This document shows positions 32,660 through 44,777 of a stretch of DNA of 64,000 nt, one piece after another. Position 1 is the stretch's first letter; each line of letters opens with the position of its first letter. Below the pieces are notes generated by a model. That model was not told the DNA's origin. It was given only the letters and a program-made list of their open reading frames with translations, and made no database searches. The DNA comes from Malaya genurostris (lineage: Eukaryota; Arthropoda; Insecta; Diptera; Culicidae). The translations under genes and the position numbers were made by a program. Location: assembly GCF_030247185.1 (NCBI RefSeq), contig NC_080570.1, positions 144,556,641 to 144,620,640 on the forward strand, written 5' to 3'.

Positions 32660-33110
32660 ACAGTGATGATAAACAGAATGTGACAGCTAAAACCCGGATA
32701 CGAAAAATGTATCACGGATATTTGACAAAGAACGATGAAGCTTCTATGCTGGAAGACTTTAAACAGCTTCCCAGAGTGTCTTTTTGAACTGTCATGCACC
32801 GGAACGGCATAAAGGAGCATTTCAGGACGAAGAAAAAGGCACAGTGTCCCAAAAAAAAATTTGATTTGGCAGACAATATTCAGATGTGGGTCGAACAAGC
32901 CAAAATTTCTTCGCTACGGGAACGGTACACAAAGAAATACACCGTGAAAAATATCTCAAAAAGCGATTGTTACCATTTCTACGCAGCCATGGCGCTCCCT
33001 CGCTATGCTGGCCTAATTTGGCATCTTGTCACTACGCCAAAGATGTTTTGGAATGGTACAGAGCGAATGGAGTCCATGTTGTATCTCTCAACATAAACAA
33101 CAACAACAAC
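32660..33110 (+). pseudogene. DD37E-type mariner transposase, C-terminal remnant
   Basis: Two frames together carry transposase signatures. First come RIRKMYHGYLTKNDEAS and DFKQLPRVSF. After frameshifts follow RLLPFLRSHGAPSLCWPNLASCHYAK and DVLEWYRANGVHVVSL, ending abruptly in AACAACAAC repeats. The second catalytic Asp (WPDLASCHY) is Asn and the C-terminal Glu motif is missing, so it is dead. The sequence is close to the mosquito ITmD37E group as I remember it. Confidence 0.75.
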
Positions 33111-33336
33111 AAGCTACAACTATAGAAAAAAAATCGAAAATCTTGTACGAAAGTAGCTAAATTGGCTACAGAGAAATCTGCATAGACTTTAATGGCTGGA
33201 GTAAACTCAAAAGTTCGTAGTTTCTTCATGCAGCCTAGTTAAGCAACTGTAATAAGTTTTAAGATGACTAATAATGCACAATTTAATGAATGAGAATGCA
33301 TCTTGGATTGAACTAACAGAAAATTTATTTTATAAA

Positions 33337-34137
33337 GGGTGAATTTTTAAGAATTAAAGGATTTGATTAAAAAAAAAACAACACAAAAAAAATTTGAGAA
33401 AATTAAAATTTTTATTGGAATAGATAGAACGATAGAAATATAATTTAATGACTGAATCATTTTCAAATTTTGGCACACTCTCCAGCATATCGGCCGGTAT
33501 TTAACGAATAAATGCTTCAATATTGCCTTCCAGTGCGTCAATCGTTGCTGGATTATCCTTGTAGACACGAGCCTTACCATGGCCCCACAAGAAATAGTCC
33601 AAAGGCGTTGAATCACACGATCTACTCGGCCAATTCACGGGCCCAAAAAATGAGATAAATTCAGGTGGCTCTCAATTTGGTCATTGTTTCGCGTGCCGTG
33701 TGGGATGTGTCACCGTCTTGTTGAAACCACATAGCTAGCATGTTCAATTCTTCCATTTTGGGCAAAAAAAATCGTCTGTCATCACACGGTAGCACGGTCA
33801 CCTTTGAAGAAAATGATACCACCGGCTCATAATCCACACCAAACAGTAACTTTTTGGGATGCATTGTTGCAATGCTTCTGGCTGGTCTTCACTCCAGTTG
33901 GGGCAATTTTGTTTATCGACGTATCCTTTCAACCAGAAATGAGCTTCGTCGCTGGACACAATTTTTCGATAAAAAAGTGGATCTTCCTCCAACTTTGCCA
34001 GTGCCCATTCACCAAATTTTAGACGTTGTAAGTCGATTCCTGATTAAATTATTGACCAAACTGAACAAGACACGATTCTCGTGTGATCTGTCAAAAACAG
34101 TGTTGCCAAAAGATACCAGTAAAAAAAGTAAAATTTA
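33337..34137 (-). pseudogene. DD41D (rosa-like) transposase pseudogene
   Basis: Read on the minus strand, frames broken by small shifts carry all three acidic motifs in order: SSDEAHFWLKGYVDKQNC, MWFQQDGDTSHTARE, and NWPSRSCDSTPLDYFLWGH. The C-terminus has DALEGNIEAFIRKIPADML. Spacing between the second and third Asp fits the DD41D type. The element end near 34085-34110 contains CAGTGTTGCCAAAA, shared with ends at ~53690 and ~63430. The opposite end near 33337 starts AAGGGTGAATTTTT. Confidence 0.8.
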
Positions 34138-36399
34138 TTAAAATTTAACATGCTTCTAACTTACACAATCTTTCAGATGAGTTCGAAAATGTACTGTAGT
34201 ATTGGTTGAACGTTTGCGTTCACATACACTGTAATACTGTTGGAAAAAACGAAAAATTAAGATCACGGACTGATCAATTAGTCATAAATAAAAAAGTTAA
34301 TTCCAAGTAACGTAAACTTCGTTTTACGAACTGATTCGACTTTAGTTCGGAAATAGAGCTTTGGATGTACAGAAAAGATTTCGCTGTTCTTGGGCATTGT
34401 CATCCGTATACTCGTGTACGTAATACTTGACATTGCTGTTGCCTTTATTTTTTTGCTTCGCGTCGTATTCGGCATAGAACATTATGCATATTGAGTTATC
34501 AGGCTTGTTTAACTGCAGTTCATGTACCATGTTTAGGCCAAGGTACATTTTGCCATTCAACTAGGTTTCAACTGCTTTTTCTGATTGACTTTGGTCGAAC
34601 ATCCGGTACAAGTGTTTATTGTTCTATAACTTTGGTCATTTTAAAATTGTCTTATTGTTCACTACACTGTATTGTACTACTGTTTCTATCACCGAGACGA
34701 GTGGAAAACTTTTCACTAGACACTTTTCATGTTCTACATAATGAAAATGCCGATTACGACCCCTGCATATTATATTTGATGTTAGCAAACTTAAAATCAC
34801 CACTTGTAGAAAACGATTAGATTCGTTGATAGCCATAATTCAACAGCATAATTTACACGCCTACTTGATCTGGACGACCGCGTCCTTTATTTAGCTACGA
34901 GATTGGAACTATTCATAAACACGGTTCATTCTTCCGGACAGCGCCTACTTAATGACTTTTCGTTGGCACCGGACTGGGATAAAGTGCATTTTCTGCCCAC
35001 AATGACCTGCCTTTCTGTAAGGACACTGTTTCGCAGTAATAAAGCACCGAAGCTTAGGAAAATCATAAATTATGATGACTGGTTACATAAAGATAGTGCA
35101 CACATCGTGAGATACGAGTCTACGATGTATGTGCTGCGGTTCGTGGTCAACTCGAGGCAATCGAGAAAATAGCTTTTCCTATCACATGGCGTAATAGCAT
35201 TCCGGTTCAAACAGCAGAAACAATGAGGGTACTATCAGTAAGACTACGTGATAATTCAAGAGAAAAGAGGCGAATATCCTCGGGTTACTACGACTAATTG
35301 TTGCCAACCTCAATTGTGTTTATTGGTTGGTTTCGAAGTTATTCCAATTCTCCTAACTTTTCCGGTACCACCCCGATCTTGGTTCTCCTTCAATTGCGTC
35401 AGTGGTGTAGCCAAAGCGTAGCGACTTTTTTTGAGACTCGTAAGCAACAACGGATGTCATATAATAGTCACTCATTAACATGATTTTAGGTAATGATAAA
35501 TCACACTGAAGCTATTTCCAATCAACTTGAGTTTCATTCGATAAAACTTCAAACATGTGTATGTTGACAAAGCCCTTTCAACAAAATTAAATGCTTTGAG
35601 AACGTCTTTCGAAATGGTCCTTTGTAAACCTCTGAGCTATTCTCAGCACAGTGAAATATTTAGATACGAACGTTGAGCATTCCACGGTGAAGGTGCTGAT
35701 ATCTGCTGCGGCCTGCCGGTTGGTGATCTCAACGCATCTGCAGTCTGTCTGCAGCAGAAGCCCCTATTGTAAATATTGATGTTAAAGCTGAGCTCTTATC
35801 CTGCTTTTACTTGTTAAGGATATTTTCAGTATTCATACGTTAAGTGTTAGAACGTTACTGGAAAGCACGTTGGCAGTACAGTTTTCACTTGCATTGCTGG
35901 TAAACGAACTAGAATAGAAGTGGGCCATTTTGCTACGAACACGGAACAGTTCTTAGTAAGGGGATGGGAAAAAAAACTTTGTGAGCTACTTGTTTTTTGT
36001 TTTTGATTTGCAAACTTAGTGGCAGTTACCGATACTATATGAATATTCAGTTCATTGTCCATATCTGATAAAATTTTTAATCTCTATTTAAGGCAATAAT
36101 TTGACGTTACTTAACACGTCGGTCAATAACTTCTCTGTCGGACAGACAGATGGTGTCACTAATTAAAATTCCGTCCAACATTGAAAAAGCCATGTTACGG
36201 AAATCATCTGTCAAAATTTTATGTCATTTTGTGCTACTTTTAGAAAATTATTAAAAAATTAAAAAATATTGTTGATTCAACACTGTTTTTTGATAAAAAA
36301 AATACATTCCCAATTTTGCACTTGAACAAGCAAAAATGTTTAGAAAATAGATGTCGTGTTTTTTTTCTCATCAGATCAAAAATAACATGTTACTCGTTA
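34138..36399. other. Non-coding, unrecognised ORFs only
   Basis: ORFs at 34342-34560 (-) and 34903-35172 (+, INYDDWLHKDSAHIVRYES) show no family I recognise and could be remains of an old element. Nothing else is supported. Confidence 0.35.
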
Positions 36400-36500
36400 C
36401 GATGAATGGCTGATTTCGAATGGCTACTGCTTTCACCATATTCGCCAGATTCAGTTCTCGGCGACTATTTTCTTTTCTCTGACCTAAAATAAAATCGATG
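36400..36500 (+). pseudogene. Short mariner-type transposase relic
   Basis: The frame reads EWLLLSPYSPDSVLGDYFLFSDLK. This matches the conserved mariner block around the third catalytic Asp (usually HPPYSPDLAPSDYxLF), with a Gly before the Asp where Ser is usual. Only ~30 codons are recognisable. Confidence 0.55.
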
Positions 36501-37129
36501 TGACTGACGTCGTTCGACACGTCAGTAAAGACAGTGTTCTGCACACAAAGAAACTTTACGTCTGCTTAGCGGTTCATGTTGGACTGCTTCGAGGTATAAC
36601 AGTTATGCCCGATGAGTCAAAGACGAAACGTACAGAAAATCCATCCACTTTCTTGAAATCGTTGTAACTTGTTGTTAATGTTACTTGGTGTCCAAGATGT
36701 TACTGGAAATATATTGAACACTCAGAAAAATATAGAAAAGATTTCTCAAATTATAATATCCATAATTGTCTTATATTTCTTACAATATTTTGTTTGTTTT
36801 GATATAAGTTTTAACCTAAATCTTTCTAACCATATGTACAGAGTTGAGAACCGGAGTTGAAGGCTCGAGATATTCAGATATAATATGAAAAGAACTCAAC
36901 ATTTTGTTGGAATGCACCTTTTTTTCCAGTTCTAGGTAATTGAATATTTCGATTTTAAATTTATTAGTGAACTTGACGAACCGGCGCCAGTTTATGGAAA
37001 TCTTAGTTCTTCAAATTTCGTGTCACAAGATTTATGTGAGAACTTATATTTATTTGAAAAATATTGCGAAAAAATTGAAGGCATTCTCGGTGAATTTTCA
37101 AATTTTATTAAAACGCATTCAACTTTTTT

Positions 37130-39450
37130 TCCAGTGTATATTTTTTACCTCTCTCATATAGAAAGTCTATGCAATCACTGTGAAAACCGATTTTTGAACC
37201 GAGGCTTGGAGAACCGAGTGTCATGACATAGTTCAAATGCAAGTTCTTTTGATCCTATAGCCTGCTATTGAATTTTATCCGGATTGACTTTTAGGTCCGG
37301 GAGTAACAAGGAAAATATACGCGAGAAAGAGAAATTGTATGAAACCATAAAATTATTCCGTGTGACAATCATTTAAGCATTTCATTAGATGTCAATGTGA
37401 GTTCCACTTTAGAGTTTTGGGTCATTATTTACGGTACTTCCTGAACAGCTACTCAGGGATCAGCATACCCCGAAATCGTTAGCATGGCCATGATTGGAAT
37501 GGAATGGTTGTGAGCCCAACTTTGCAGATTTTTTGGTATAATCATCTTCAATAACGGTATGAATTTCAAAAAAAATCATCACCCTGTAATTGCCGAATCG
37601 GAAGTCGAATTCGGATAAAATTCACCAATTTTATGGTGGACCATAAGTCTTTTAATTTGAATTCTTTTTTATGAAATTCGTTCTGGCCTTCTTTGAGAAA
37701 ACGATTGAGCGTCTCTATTACCGATACTTTCGAGACCGGAATTTAAAAATCGAAGTACCCCAAGTCAGTTAAATTCACCTAAGGGATTGTATACCATTTT
37801 CTGTTTTTCAAACTCATACTGGTGGAATAGGGAAAAAAGTCACTTGAACAAAAATAGCGATATCTCCGTTAAACATGGACGGATTTTAACAATATATGGC
37901 TTGTTGGATAGTGAAATCTCAAAACATATTTTGTTGTCAAATTTTGACATAAAAGTTTGTATAATTCGGTAAGTAATCATCCAAGATCCAAAAACAAAAA
38001 CAATAGATCCACAAACATTCATTAGCAACTAGTTTGGTCAAAATCGGTCCAGCCATCTCTGAGATTCACCGCTCTTTATTTTGCACACACTGATCTTTGC
38101 TTGGTTCGTCGAGGTATATGAAACTCTGAGGTCCGGGCCTCGGAAAAGTTTTTCAAAGTTTGAGCGACTTCTATACCTTTTTGTACCTATTTAAAGTGAA
38201 AAAAAAATCACTCGGTTATTTCAGAAACCGCATAACCGATTTTATTTTTACTTATACCGTTTTCGTTTTTGAACCTACACGCGGACGACTCTGACTCCGA
38301 GTGAAACGAACACGTGGTACGCGCCCTAAACAACAACTCATGAAAATAAGAAAAAAATAAACAAACCCGCATGGATGCGTGGTGCGACCCGAGAAAATTT
38401 TCAGAGCGAAACTACACGATTGGAGTCCGATCTAGAGCAACCCCAGGTTGCTAAAACAAACATATCAAAAGTTCCCGCATACGCATGGCTGCCAGATCGC
38501 TGACTAAACGCTGCCAGCTGGAAAAATATGGCTGGCAGACATGCTGGTGACCGACTGCCTCACCGCTGCCAGATATACAACTCAAACGATACAACCGTAT
38601 CTACCAGGATTTTTCCACATTAAAATCTTTGACATTTTCAGCAAAGGTGAGAAGATTAAAACGCTCGGCTAACTTAGATACAGGCGACTTTGTTTTGTCA
38701 AATTGGATTTGACAACCGTTACTGAATCAATTTTGGTAGCCGTCTGGTGGCCATGACTGCCCAGGTAGCCAAAACGCTATGCGTGTTGTTTGGGCGACTC
38801 TGGGTCAGCTCTCGGGCTGCTCTGATCAATAAACGAAAACGGTATTAGATTCAATCGAAAGACCCTATAGTCCCATAGCCTGCTATTGAATTTTATCCGG
38901 ATCTGGCTTTCGGCTCCGGCTGCATGTGGGTAAAATTAGCAAGAAAAATAAAATAAAAGAGAGGAGATCGCTCGACCTATTTTTACAAGCTAAGGTTCAA
39001 TTGAAAGGTCTTACAATAACCTAATAACTCTACCGAATTTCATCCAGATACCACTTCCTGGTCCGAAATTACAGGTTGATGAGTATGAAAATTTCAATTT
39101 CAAGTGCATGTTTCTATATATGACATGCTGACGAGTTCAGCAACTTTTCTTTCGCCTGATTTGTACTTTTGTGTACATTTTCATAGATCACGAGTATGTT
39201 CTGGTTCTACTATTTGCTAAAAATCTAGGACAGTATATTGAAATACTCTCCAATCAGAATCGATTACTTCTATTTCTTCTGATAAGAAGAGAGAACTATC
39301 GTTCTAGTTCCCGGTTCCGAAAAAACAGGAAATTTTCGGTCAAAAATTCAAAAACGAAACTGTTTTGTTTATATCAGAGACGGCAGAGGTGATTTTCACG
39401 AACTTCGACTTAGTTAGGAATCTGACTTCCAGTTCCGGAGAAACAGGTTT
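37130..39450. repeat. Old dispersed repeat, split by a MITE
   Basis: It starts with GTCTATGCAATCACTGTGAA, the inverted counterpart of ~9000. It continues with phrases like AGCCTGCTATTGAATTTTAT, which occurs twice (37260 and 38878). Positions 38255-38844 are an inserted MITE. No intact ORF. Confidence 0.5.
38255..38844. mobile_element. TA-flanked MITE (CCGTTTTCGTT termini), long form
   Basis: Same terminal repeats as 215-486, with TA on both sides. The extra central ~300 bp is rich in GCTGCCAG and CTGGCAG motifs and may itself be an insertion. Confidence 0.75.
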
Positions 39451-40039
39451 AAGTATGCTTTAAAATTTCGAACCGCCGTTTAAAGCAACATTGCAAAACC
39501 TAAGAATTCATCCAAACTAGGCTCAAAACTGTTCGCATATTAAAAAAGGCCGCTAGTTTATGCCCAAATTTACTTTCTTGTTTTTATTTTACATTAAAAC
39601 AATAGTTTTGATGGGAATACATCTTGCTTTACTATTGGTTGCCTTTTCAAAATTCGCCCTGGGTAGAACTTAATCGTGAATATCTGGAGTTGCACTGAGC
39701 GCATCAACATAATTTTTTCTCCATGCCATCAGAAATATGGTCAGCAATTTATGATTGAATTTTCAACAATGTGAGATAACCATAAGTAACCCAAAAATAA
39801 GGTTTTCTCAAATATTTCAAACCAATGAGCCAAACTCACGTTTGTTTGCCTTTCTCATACCCGCGACGACGAAGGTTTCGAGGTTGTCAGGAACATATGG
39901 AGAATCATGGTCGAAAATCGATCATTTCCTCATGTGCTTTACACGGAAATGGACATCGTGGTGAGGACTTGAAGGAGTAGCCGCCTTCAATCAGTAGCAC
40001 CAACAACGACAGATTATCAGTAATCGCATTCAGCCTCGG
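39451..40039. other. Non-coding, nothing recognised
   Basis: AT-rich with no supportable feature. Confidence 0.35.
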
Positions 40040-40690
40040 AGCACTAGATCTGGATTCCGGAAACTAAATTTTGGTTTGGACTCTGGAGCTGAATTCTAAA
40101 CCCGAGTTCTGAACTTAATTTCAGGGTTAAAATTTGGTTTGAGAGTTAAGTCTCAGAATTTAATTCCAGGCTCAGATTTTTAGGGCTGGTTTCTTGATTA
40201 GATTTCGGAACTGAACTTAGTTCCTTAATTTATGTTCGGAATTCGAATCCCCAATTCTGATCCAGAAATTCAATTTTAAAATATTGGAACAAAAATTTTT
40301 TTATATATATCGATTCGGAACAAAATTCATAATATGATTTTCAGACCTCTATTCTGGAACTAAATGACAGATCTGAACTCCGAATCTGAATTTTGGAACT
40401 GAATTATATTTTAGAATTTATTTTCTGAATTTAGATTCATAATTTTGAACCTGCATGCTGGAACTGAATTCAAAACTTAATGTAGGTTCGGAATTCAAGT
40501 TCTAGAATTGAATTCAGAGAAAAGTTCAGTTAAAGAAAGCTGTAACTCAATTCATAAATCAAATTCATGATCTAGATTTCTAACCTAACTATTGCTACTG
40601 CATTCTGAGTATGTCCCAAATGGATCCGAAGGTAGTACTTGAATTCAGTTCTAGTTCCTGAACCCTGGTCCAGAATTAAGATTCTAATGT
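40040..40690. repeat. Degenerate tandem stretch of GAATTC/GGAACTGAATT units
   Basis: Short loosely repeated units such as TTCTGAACTTAATTTC and CTGAATTTTGGAACTGAATT fill ~650 bp. The result resembles a decayed minisatellite with irregular ~20-25 bp spacing. Confidence 0.5.
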
Positions 40691-40844
40691 AGATAAATAA
40701 ATGCTGACAATAAGTATTCAACAGTTATAAACATCGGATGAATTCCACAGATGAATTCTTTTTAGAACCATTCAAATATTTTCGAAGATTTATGCGAAGT
40801 TTTCCATCTACAAAAAAATATTTTATGTTTAGGATATGACCGGC

Positions 40845-41215
40845 TGATAGCAAAATTCGGATAAGTGCAGCTTAGTTTGAAAGATCCGTTTATGTATTTT
40901 TGAATACAAAAACCGGATGAAACCTTTGAGAGCAAAACCCGGACTCGGATTTTGCAATGCAAGAATCGTTTAAAAACCTTTTTTGTTTCAAGAACCGGAC
41001 AAAAAAACTTTGAATGTAAGTCTAACAAAAACTTAGCTTGTTCTTTCAAAACCGGTATTTATCCGGTTCTTTAAAAAAGATGTTTATAAACTATTCTTGC
41101 ATTGCAAAATCCAAGTCCGGTGTTTGCTTTTTGTTTTTCTCCGGTTTTTGCATTCACAGACACCTAAACAAATTTTCCAAACTAAGTTGCACTTATCCGT
41201 CTTTTGCATTCACCC
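40845..41215. mobile_element. Foldback element with ~130-bp imperfect arms
   Basis: The left arm (GATAAGTGCAGCTTAGTTTG ... TTTTGCAATGCAAGAAT) recurs inverted at the right (ATTCTTGCATTGCAAAAT ... AACTAAGTTGCACTTATC), centred near 41030. There is no ORF. Target duplication not identified. Confidence 0.65.
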
Positions 41216-42754
41216 TTTCATATGTTAGTCGTCAATAAGCCCAACTTTTATTCGTATTCACATCCTCCGGTTTTATCTGTGAAATAACCCACTCACCTTA
41301 TTTTAAGCCAGGTTCAATTGATATCCTAAAACTTCTTAAAAGACACTAGCTTTGGTGCAATTTAATGTTTTTGAGCTAAAACGTTTCGAAAAAAGTACAT
41401 CCGCCCTGTTGAGAAGTCATTCTTCAGTACAATTTGTCACCTTATTAGTGCAAAACAAATGGTTTGTCGTACAGAAAAAGCGTGTACAAAGTTTCATCCA
41501 GATCTGAGTGTGTGAGGTCTGAAGACATGGTACCCAATTCGGAAACTGTTCGTGTGATATTTATTAGGATCCGACTACCGGTTCCGGAATTATAGGATGA
41601 TAAGTGCCCAAGTAACAATTTTTGTTACGCTAGCTTGTTTGTGACTAGTTTGCAACCAGATATTTGAGTGATTGTAACTAACATCTAACCACTTGCATGA
41701 CTCAAAAAGCGCAGTTTTTACTAGTTGTTAAGTCGGCTAAAAATATGTTGTCGTCACGTTGTAATGCCATACTGAAATAACTTATTTTTCCATAGCTTGA
41801 AAATAACTTGTTTCCAAGTAAACTAGTTGAAACTTAGTCACCATCGACATTATAAACATTGAATGAATCCAGAATACTTTTCTATCATCAATAAAAAAGA
41901 AGAAGAGTACTTCAAGTAACAAACTTGATACAAGGTACAAATTTCACAACGATCCAAAAACTGTCGAGCGGAATTCAATTTTATTTCACTGTTTTTTATG
42001 CGCCTTCAATCCAAATCTGTTTATAAAGATATAAAAATTAAACAACAAAATAACCCTATGTTCAGAATGCTCAAAATTATTCCAAGTAGAGTGATTTCTC
42101 ATCATTTTAAATTCATATATCATGAGAACTATAATATTATCACAATCGATGTTCAATCCCTATATTATTCTCTTCGTGTTCATGACAGTGCATAGAACAA
42201 AAATGACTTTTCTGCCTTTCACTATTTTCGGTAAAAAGTAGTTTTGAAAAAAGTAATATCCTGGTTTTATTTACGTTTCATACACTTCTTGAGACTCCAT
42301 ATTGTGTTCGCCATATTCAAGCCAAGAAAGGTTGTTTTGTTTGCATTTTAGTTATCATAACGTTGGGAAAACTTACCGATAACTGTCTGAAGTAATGAAG
42401 AAATTATATGTTATAATCTTATAATATCTAAGTTATTGCTATATCAATTCACAGTAATGATTCACATATACGTTAACGTATTTATAATGGTTTCGCAACG
42501 GAATATAAACCTTTTTTCAACTAGTAGCTAAAAACATAGCTGTGATTAAAGATATGTTAGAATCAAGTAACGATAACTTACAAATGATAGTCAGTTTAAT
42601 GTTTACGTTATAAAGAAACACTACTGTCACCTTGTTTTAACCAGTATAACATAAAAAAACATGTTCGTGCTCTTGTTGCAACACAGTTGGGTTAGGTGGT
42701 ATCAAAACTAGTTACGGGTTGCTACTATTGAAGTCAAATAAACTTATTTTCAAC

Positions 42755-42767
42755 TAGTGGCTAGAAG
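42755..42767. repeat. LINE target site duplication, left
   Basis: TAGTGGCTAGAAG here recurs exactly at 48795-48807 after the poly(A) tail. It marks a full-length, young insertion. Confidence 0.92.
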
Positions 42768-42947
42768 TCACATTCAGTAAAAACCATTCAAGCGAAGAGG
42801 TTGTGTTTCGATTGTACTGGCTCGTGAGTTAACGGCTGCTACCGAGACAATTCTAAGCTTCAGGTAGTTAAACTGCCCATAGCAAACGCAATATTCGGGG
42901 CGTTTCCCGACTGGAAAGCTAGCAACGAAGGCCATCCCGTTCATACG

Positions 42948-43062
42948 CACAGAGGTGTAGAGACACAGAGGTGCGAGAGCATAGAAGTGACGAGTCACAG
43001 AGGTGCCATCGCATAAAGGTGCGAAGACGAAGGGGTGCAAAGGCACAGAGGTGCTAAAGCAA
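42948..43062 (+). repeat. Tandem CACAGAGGTGC units in the LINE 5' UTR
   Basis: About seven degenerate ~16-17 bp units (CACAGAGGTGCGAGAG type) run head to tail. A second pair of 24-bp repeats, AGACTGCCAATTGGAAA, sits at ~43263 and ~43287. They lie in the region expected to hold the internal promoter. Confidence 0.7.
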
Positions 43063-43463
43063 CCCAGTGCTGATCTACCAGGTACCAGAATTTGTACGCT
43101 GCGTAGGATCAAAAGAGACGGCATATATCGCGAGGTGCTACACTGCAAGCATCGCATTTGATCGCCACCAAGAGCAAAAGCACTGTACCTGGGGTCAGGT
43201 ACAGCAAGTGCAGTGGTGTTCACAACGACGGCAGAGCAACTGAGATAGCAGTAAACGACAGAAGACTGCCAATTGGAAACAGCAAAAGACTGCCAATTGG
43301 AAATCGTTGGAAGAGCTTCACGTCGTTCTTCACGATAAAGGAACAGAGACATCAGCTACAAGGTAGATTTAATTTAATTTATTTTTTATTTCTTATATCT
43401 GAAATTTTACTAAACATAAGTTTTTATTTTGGTATTATTAATTTACAAAAAAAATTTAATGTA

Positions 43464-44777
43464 ATGGATGATCTCATGGAAGATCATCCGAATCCGATTC
43501 CGGATACTAGTAAAAGTTTAAATACTCCGAGGGCTAAACATTATCCACAGGGTACCACTGGGCCATGGATAGTCTATCTTCGAAAAAAAGAAAAGATTTT
43601 AAACTTGATGCAAATTACAAAGGATTTGACATCACATTTCTCTGAAGTTAAAGAAATCTGTAAGGTTAATAGAGATAAAATTCGAGTTGTAGTTAACGAC
43701 TTGAAACAGGCAAACGATATTGTAACCTGTAAATTATTTGCTATTGAATATCGAGTTTACATTCCATCGAAGGAGGTAGAAATTGACGGTGTTGTGACTG
43801 AAGCAAGTCTGACAGCAGATGATTTACTTAAAAATGGAGTTGGCCGTTTTAAAAACTCCATGCTTGAGGGAGTTAAGATACTCGAGTGCAAACAATTGTA
43901 CTCAGCATCTATTGTCGATGGAAAAAAGTCTTATCGTCCCTCAGATTCGTTTCGCGTAACATTTGCCGGATCTGCATTGCCTAGCCATGTCTATATCGAT
44001 AAAATTCGTCTTCCTGTTCGGCTTTTCGTACCGCATGTTATGAATTGCACGAACTGTAAAAAATTCGGACATACAGCTACTTACTGTAGTAATAAGTCCA
44101 AATGTATCAAATGTCAAGGGCCTCATAAAGATAATCTTTGCGATAAAGATGTTGAAAAATGTGTTTATTGTGGGGAAAGCCCTCATGATGATCTTTCAGT
44201 GTGCGCTGCATTTAAGCTGCGTAAAGACAAAATGAAGCTTTCTTTAAAAGCACGGTCTAAGCGCACATATGCAGAAATGCTCAAAACGGTCATACATGTC
44301 TCCCCTTTGGAAACCGAAAACGGTTTTTCAAATCTTGCGGAGCCAGAGGAATCTGACTCTGACGGAAATAGTGAAGATACCTCGTTTGTCACTCCTCAAG
44401 GGTCTGTTAAGAGGAGATTAACAATCCACAAAATACCAAAAAAGACACCTAAAATTATACCTTCAAAAAAAGACCCCCGTGTTAAAGCTAAAAAGCCAAA
44501 TTTAAAACCAAAAACTGTGCCTCCTGGTTTGTCAAATTCACAAACCAATCCAGGAACTAGCTCAAGAAAAGACAATAATCCAGTGGGCTCCATTTCACAT
44601 TCACCAACAGGATTACTGAAATTTTCGGAAATTGTAGAATGGATTTTCGCTGCATTCAATATTTCTGAACCTCTAAAGACCATCATAACAGCATTCCTTC
44701 CAATAGCTAGAACTTTTTTGAAACAGTTATCAGCTCAATGGCCAGCTCTTTCAGGTTTTGTATCATTTGATGGATAA
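43464..44777 (+). CDS. LINE ORF1 protein, three CCHC knuckles
   Basis: This 437-residue nucleic-acid-binding protein of the retrotransposon RNP starts at the first ATG in frame (MDDLMEDHPN). The frame is open further upstream but has no ATG. The middle (~30-190) resembles the folded RNA-binding region of I-type ORF1 proteins. Three knuckles follow at about 195-247: CTNCKKFGHTATYC, CIKCQGPHKDNLC and CVYCGESPHDDLSVC. A basic, Pro/Lys-rich tail and a hydrophobic C-terminal helix complete it. The stop TAA overlaps the ORF2 start. Confidence 0.88.
   Translation: MDDLMEDHPNPIPDTSKSLNTPRAKHYPQGTTGPWIVYLRKKEKILNLMQITKDLTSHFSEVKEICKVNRDKIRVVVNDLKQANDIVTCKLFAIEYRVYIPSKEVEIDGVVTEASLTADDLLKNGVGRFKNSMLEGVKILECKQLYSASIVDGKKSYRPSDSFRVTFAGSALPSHVYIDKIRLPVRLFVPHVMNCTNCKKFGHTATYCSNKSKCIKCQGPHKDNLCDKDVEKCVYCGESPHDDLSVCAAFKLRKDKMKLSLKARSKRTYAEMLKTVIHVSPLETENGFSNLAEPEESDSDGNSEDTSFVTPQGSVKRRLTIHKIPKKTPKIIPSKKDPRVKAKKPNLKPKTVPPGLSNSQTNPGTSSRKDNNPVGSISHSPTGLLKFSEIVEWIFAAFNISEPLKTIITAFLPIARTFLKQLSAQWPALSGFVSFDG

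Noticed and set aside
34342..35172. ORFs of 72-109 residues as a host gene or transposase
   Set aside because: No conserved motif could be named, and the ORFs lie on both strands without continuity.
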